DNA from: Paenibacillus sp. MAEPY2
GTDB lineage: Bacteria; Bacillota; Bacilli; Paenibacillales; Paenibacillaceae
Assembly: GCF_000499205.1 (NCBI RefSeq)
Contig: NZ_AWUK01000047.1
Location: forward strand, 47,219 to 111,218
Direction: 5' to 3'
DNA: 64,000 bases
Shown here: positions 61,033 through 64,000 of the stretch, piece by piece
Position numbering within the stretch: position 1 is the first letter of the stretch
How the letters are laid out: the number at the start of each line of letters is the position of its first letter
Notes under the pieces: model-generated
What the model was told of the DNA's origin: nothing
Seen by the model: the letters and a program-made list of their open reading frames with translations, nothing else
Databases searched by the model: none
Program-made: the position numbers and the translations under genes

Positions 61033-61428
61033 ATGGATGAAGTAATGATGGTTGTATCGACAGGATATGGTGAGGCGGGTAAGAATTTTGTGGAGGTATT
61101 ACTGAAGAGGGGATTTGCAGTTGTTGTACTTGTACACAGTGAAGAGGAGAAGAAACAACTTCAAGCACTTGGTGCAGTCACTGTGTGCTCCATTCAGAAC
61201 ACTTCAGGCCGTAATCAGTTTCCGCCCGAATTCGTAGTGAAAAACGCCTTTGTCTTCGAAAATAACTTGCCACAGTGCTGCCAGGATATTGAGCTGTGTC
61301 GCAGCTTGTGTCCGCAACAACTCTATGTTGTTTCCAGCAATAGGGCTCGTGTTGGGCTTGTATATAAAGGCCTGGGAGCAACATATGTCATTCACAGCCG
61401 AAATGGAGATGTTTCATTTTTATTGTAA
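61033..61428 (+). CDS. Orphan Rossmann-like protein
   Basis: 131 residues from ATG 61033 behind GAGGTTGG; GTG 61012 is also possible. The N-terminus MMVVSTGYGEAGKNFVEVLLKRGFAVVVLVHSEEE looks like a Rossmann beta-alpha-beta unit with a GYGEAG turn, as in NAD(P)-dependent proteins such as those with NmrA or KefG-like starts, but the protein is too short for an enzyme of those families. The rest has five Cys, including CCQDIELC, and a C-terminal VVSSNRARVGLVYKGLGATYVIHS strand pair. Function unknown. Confidence 0.5.
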   Translation: MDEVMMVVSTGYGEAGKNFVEVLLKRGFAVVVLVHSEEEKKQLQALGAVTVCSIQNTSGRNQFPPEFVVKNAFVFENNLPQCCQDIELCRSLCPQQLYVVSSNRARVGLVYKGLGATYVIHSRNGDVSFLL

Positions 61429-61532
61429 ACCGCCAAAAGGCAGGAGATAAACCGCAACATGAAAGACTGAGGCGGCGAAGTCGCCTGATCGTGCTCTCCT
61501 ATCGCCAGTGGGATTTAACCACATATAAAATG

Positions 61533-61576
61533 AAAAACGTTCTGTCCAGAGCCCTATACCCTGGACAAAACGTTTC
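61533..61576 (-). terminator. Intrinsic terminator of the GH5_4 gene
   Basis: AAAACGTTCTGTCCAG pairs with CTGGACAAAACGTTT around a 13-base loop; on the minus strand a TTTTTCATTTT tract follows. Confidence 0.8.
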
Positions 61577-61616
61577 GTGAAATCCAATTTGCTATAAATT
61601 GGGCAGTGAAACCCTA

Positions 61617-63341
61617 TTAGGAAGAGATTCCGACAACACTGGAACCATTCTTTGTAATTTTGTACGTAATGATGTCTCCGCTCCAGAAATGGAACTTGAG
61701 AATGATTTCGCCATTATTCGTTTCGTTGAAAAAGTTTTGTTTCAGTTCAATCACGTTATTACTGTAATTCGGACTGAAGGTGTAGGAAAATTCTTTGAAT
61801 GAAGTCCAGTTTTGCGGACCTGCGTTTCCGCCACTTGTATACGTTGCTTCCATGGTGGCCAATTGATTGCCATTAAAGGTAGTCGGAATCGCAAATGAGC
61901 TCGTTGTGCCCGTTACATTACTCAGTTTAGGCGTATCATACTTGATGATATTCAGGTTCCAGTTTGCGCCTTTGTTGAATTTGATGGTCAGCTTGGCATT
62001 GACCCCAAGATTGCCGGAAGTGGTCAGTCTGGTCAATAGACTGGATTTCAATGTCAGCACATCACCACTGATGGTGTAATCCGTTCCATTCACAAGGGTT
62101 GTATTACCATTGACAAGAGAACTAAATGTATTGCCATTAAGATTCAGTTTTACGGTTTTATCCTGAATTGCAGCCCCTTTTTTCAGATATACCAGATCGG
62201 ATTCAGCAGTGGACGAACGACCTGTCCAGCTTGCTTTCATCGTGTTATACAGGTCAGGGTCAGACCAGGTGAAGCTGGTACGGCCGAAATGCTGTCCATT
62301 ATCCCATAACATGGTGGTCATTTGCTTCGAACGGAGGTATTGGCCAATGAATTCAAAGAATTTCAACTTCTCACCTTGCTCAATGACGCCTGTGTGCTGA
62401 TCAAAGCCGAGCAAGCCATACTCACCGACGATAACCGGAATGCCTTTGGCAGTAAAAGCATTGTACACACGGTCGAAGGTATCCGTAATATCCTTTTGCA
62501 CTTCAGCATTATATTTCGTATACCCAGCAATATTTACGCTGAATGGCCAGAAGCCATAGTAGTGGACTGTAGCGATAAGCTTAGGATCATTCAATTTCGC
62601 AATCGTCTGGGATAATGCATCAAGATCTGGTTGAGCGGAAGAGGTATGCAACGTTGGGAGGACCAATGGACGTGTTGCATTATTTCCCCCCGATGCTCTC
62701 ACGATTTTATGAAAAGATACATTTAACTCATCCAGCAACGCGTATGCAGTAGCGGTATTCGTTGTACCACCTTCGGTGAAGCGGGGTTCATTTACACTTT
62801 CGAACATCAGCTTGGTGGACGCATTTTTGAATTTGTTTGCAATTTGAGTCCAGGCAGAGTTGTACCGTGCAAGAACATTGGCATGGTCATTTTCCATATA
62901 GCTGATCCACTGCCATGAATCGTGATGGATGTTGATCATGACATACAGATTGGCATCAAGAGCCCAGTTTACAACCTGTTGTACCCGGTTCATGTAAGCG
63001 GTATCAATAGTGTAGTTGGGTGCTCCACCCATGTGAGCTTGCCAGGTCACTGGAATACGAATACTCTTGTAGCCTTGATTGGCGATACTTTGGATCAGCT
63101 GCTGAGTGATTAGCGGGTTACCCCAGGCCGTTTCATCTGCACCAACAGCATCCAGTGAATTACCGAGATTCCAGCCCGGCTCCATCGCAGTAACGTAGGA
63201 TTGAATATTAGTTGGAGCGGCGGCAGCACTTGTCTGAATCGTCTCATCTGTAGCTGCAGAGGCGATGGCGGATGAGAACAAGGACAGGATCATTACTGTT
63301 ACGATAGTGAGTGAGAGGACCGATTTGCGGTTTTTGTTCAT
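61617..63341 (-). CDS. Secreted GH5_4 endoglucanase/xyloglucanase with CBM_X2 and CBM46-type modules
   Basis: 574 residues from ATG 63341, nine bases behind GGAG. A signal peptide ends near SAIASAA (~30). The GH5 barrel (~43-385) has the subfamily-4 start PGWNLGNSLDAVG, INIHHDSW, acid/base Glu185 (FESVNEP) and nucleophile Glu307 (VIVGEYGLLGFD). Then a CBM_X2/Ig-like module (~390-475, SDLVYLKKGAAIQDKTV start) and a CBM46-like module (~480-574). This is the layout of Bacillus halodurans Cel5B-type enzymes that cut beta-1,4-glucans and xyloglucan. Two cre-like sites lie upstream, consistent with CcpA repression. Confidence 0.9.
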   Translation of the reverse strand: MNKNRKSVLSLTIVTVMILSLFSSAIASAATDETIQTSAAAAPTNIQSYVTAMEPGWNLGNSLDAVGADETAWGNPLITQQLIQSIANQGYKSIRIPVTWQAHMGGAPNYTIDTAYMNRVQQVVNWALDANLYVMINIHHDSWQWISYMENDHANVLARYNSAWTQIANKFKNASTKLMFESVNEPRFTEGGTTNTATAYALLDELNVSFHKIVRASGGNNATRPLVLPTLHTSSAQPDLDALSQTIAKLNDPKLIATVHYYGFWPFSVNIAGYTKYNAEVQKDITDTFDRVYNAFTAKGIPVIVGEYGLLGFDQHTGVIEQGEKLKFFEFIGQYLRSKQMTTMLWDNGQHFGRTSFTWSDPDLYNTMKASWTGRSSTAESDLVYLKKGAAIQDKTVKLNLNGNTFSSLVNGNTTLVNGTDYTISGDVLTLKSSLLTRLTTSGNLGVNAKLTIKFNKGANWNLNIIKYDTPKLSNVTGTTSSFAIPTTFNGNQLATMEATYTSGGNAGPQNWTSFKEFSYTFSPNYSNNVIELKQNFFNETNNGEIILKFHFWSGDIITYKITKNGSSVVGISS

Positions 63342-63382
63342 TAACATAATCTCCTTTGTAATTATAATCGTTGAACTAGGAA

Positions 63383-63396
63383 TAGAGCGCTTACAA
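63383..63396 (-). promoter_or_regulatory. cre-like site 2 upstream of the GH5_4 gene
   Basis: Read on the minus strand, TTGTAAGCGCTCTA; the TGTAAGCGCT core matches cre, the 3-prime half is weak. Confidence 0.45.
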
Positions 63397-63470
63397 AAAT
63401 TAGCGATTTAAGCTCAATATCGAACAAGACCCTAGATTGATTTAAATGGAATCACCACCAAATTTAGTAT

Positions 63471-63484
63471 TGAAAACGTTTTCC
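63471..63484. promoter_or_regulatory. cre site 1 upstream of the GH5_4 gene
   Basis: TGAAAACGTTTTCC is a near-perfect CcpA site (palindromic TGAAAACGTTTTCA with one change), 130 bases before the GH5_4 start. Confidence 0.7.
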
Positions 63485-63589
63485 GAAATGCAAATATATC
63501 ATGATTTATTCAAAGAAAATACCATAATAATTGGATGATAATTCATGTGAAAATTAGTGATTATGACAATTATGGAATATCATAGGGGA

Positions 63590-63730
63590 ATGAATGCTTC
63601 GAGTTACGCAGTTGCTCCAGGAGCTATCGATACACCAATGCTACGTGCTTTGGATCTCCTATATCACAGGCACTACGATTCACGCGGATGTGTGATACAC
63701 GTCACGATCAACGTAAGGGGAAGAATTTGA
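63590..63730 (+). pseudogene. Remnant of a short-chain dehydrogenase
   Basis: A 46-codon frame whose residues 6-19 read YAVAPGAIDTPMLR, the typical SDR segment N-x-VAPGxIxTPM after the catalytic Tyr-Lys. No other SDR motif is found on either side, and the rest of the frame (YDSRGCVIHV) is not SDR-like. It looks like a decayed fragment. Confidence 0.55.
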
Positions 63731-63770
63731 AAGATATAATCCGGCTTCTACAGCCCAAGTCACAACAAAA

Positions 63771-63799
63771 TTGACAATTCAGCTATTCCTTGCTAAAGT
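63771..63799 (+). promoter_or_regulatory. Promoter of the right-edge leader
   Basis: TTGACA at 63771-63776, 17-base spacer, TAAAGT at 63794-63799; transcription would start near 63806. Confidence 0.6.
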
Positions 63800-63824
63800 T
63801 TTATCCAATCCGCATAATTGTGAT

Positions 63825-63855
63825 CTGGGAATGTTACCGATATGGGCATAACCTG
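63825..63855 (+). promoter_or_regulatory. Candidate RAT site for a BglG/LicT/GlcT-type antiterminator
   Basis: GGGAATGTTACCGATATGGGCATAACC (63827-63853) resembles ribonucleic antiterminator sequences (TGTTACYG...GGCA...AACC). GTTA can pair with TAAC and CC with GG. Its end overlaps the 5-prime arm of the terminator that follows, as in known PTS-regulated leaders. The controlled gene, beyond 64000, would then be a PTS permease or glycosidase. Confidence 0.5.
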
Positions 63856-63906
63856 AGCTGGCTTGTATACACTGCAACGTGTATCCAGGCTGGTTCGGGT
63901 TTTTTG
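63850..63906 (+). terminator. Leader terminator at the right edge
   Basis: AACCTGAGCTGGCTTG pairs with the strand ending CAGGCTGGTTCGGGTT (wobbles), topped by ATACAC/GTGTAT, then six T. No gene precedes it on the plus strand, so it belongs to a leader. Confidence 0.8.
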
Positions 63907-64000
63907 TATTTAAGTTGAACGAACGGTTCTACATTGGACCACTGCGCGGACAGAACAATCTTCCGATCGCTGTAAAGGCGAAGCGTATGCTTCCGAAGCA

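Overview
This window looks like chromosomal DNA of a Gram-positive, spore-former-type soil bacterium, most likely Paenibacillus or a close relative. The evidence is strong AGGAGG-type ribosome binding sites, frequent TTG and GTG starts, many intrinsic terminators, a T-box leader, a CcpA-type (cre) signature, a giant FN3/SLH surface protein, secreted GH5 enzymes, and Bacillales-type treR, scrR, RNase J, YkpA and OpuC proteins. I see no rRNA, tRNA, insertion sequence, prophage or CRISPR array. The assignment rests on reading proteins, not on database searches.

Left part (1-25 kb) is mostly housekeeping and stress genes: the end of an AI-2E-family permease, an Asp23 protein, an AraC regulator divergent from an aldo/keto reductase, an acyl-CoA synthetase, an M29 aminopeptidase, a GyrI-like protein, a nitroreductase, a VanY-type carboxypeptidase, a HesB-like protein, a two-gene osmoprotectant ABC transporter with fused permease and binding protein, an unusual disulfide-oxidoreductase-like flavoprotein, a SET-domain protein, an ABC-F ATPase, a flavodoxin-fold reductase divergent from an HxlR regulator, cysJI, a YebC-family protein, and a minus-strand YdcZ / Crp-Fnr / YdcZ operon.

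Middle part (25-38 kb) is the most unusual. A heme oxygenase and a bacteriophytochrome form a light-sensing pair, but the GGDEF output has lost its signature residues. Next comes a tightly coupled three-gene cassette: TerB-domain protein, BREX-type ATPase and Lhr-like helicase. It looks like a DNA-processing or defence module. It is followed by a strong promoter and a variant purine-type riboswitch whose P1 and P3 strands form half of a terminator. The switch controls an EamA-family transporter and is predicted to turn it on when ligand binds. A cupredoxin, an SDR protein and an esterase follow.

Right part (38-64 kb) is about surfaces and sugars. A 2504-residue secreted protein with about 17 FN3 modules, five Ig-like modules and three SLH domains sits behind a promoter-terminator leader. 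Then come treR without its usual partners, a GH5_8 mannanase, two rhamnose genes, RNase J, a T-box-controlled DAHP synthase/chorismate mutase, a complete scrR-sacA-scrA sucrose system, two orphan genes, a GH5_4 endoglucanase with cre sites, and, at the right edge, an antitermination-type leader (RAT plus terminator) for a gene outside the window.
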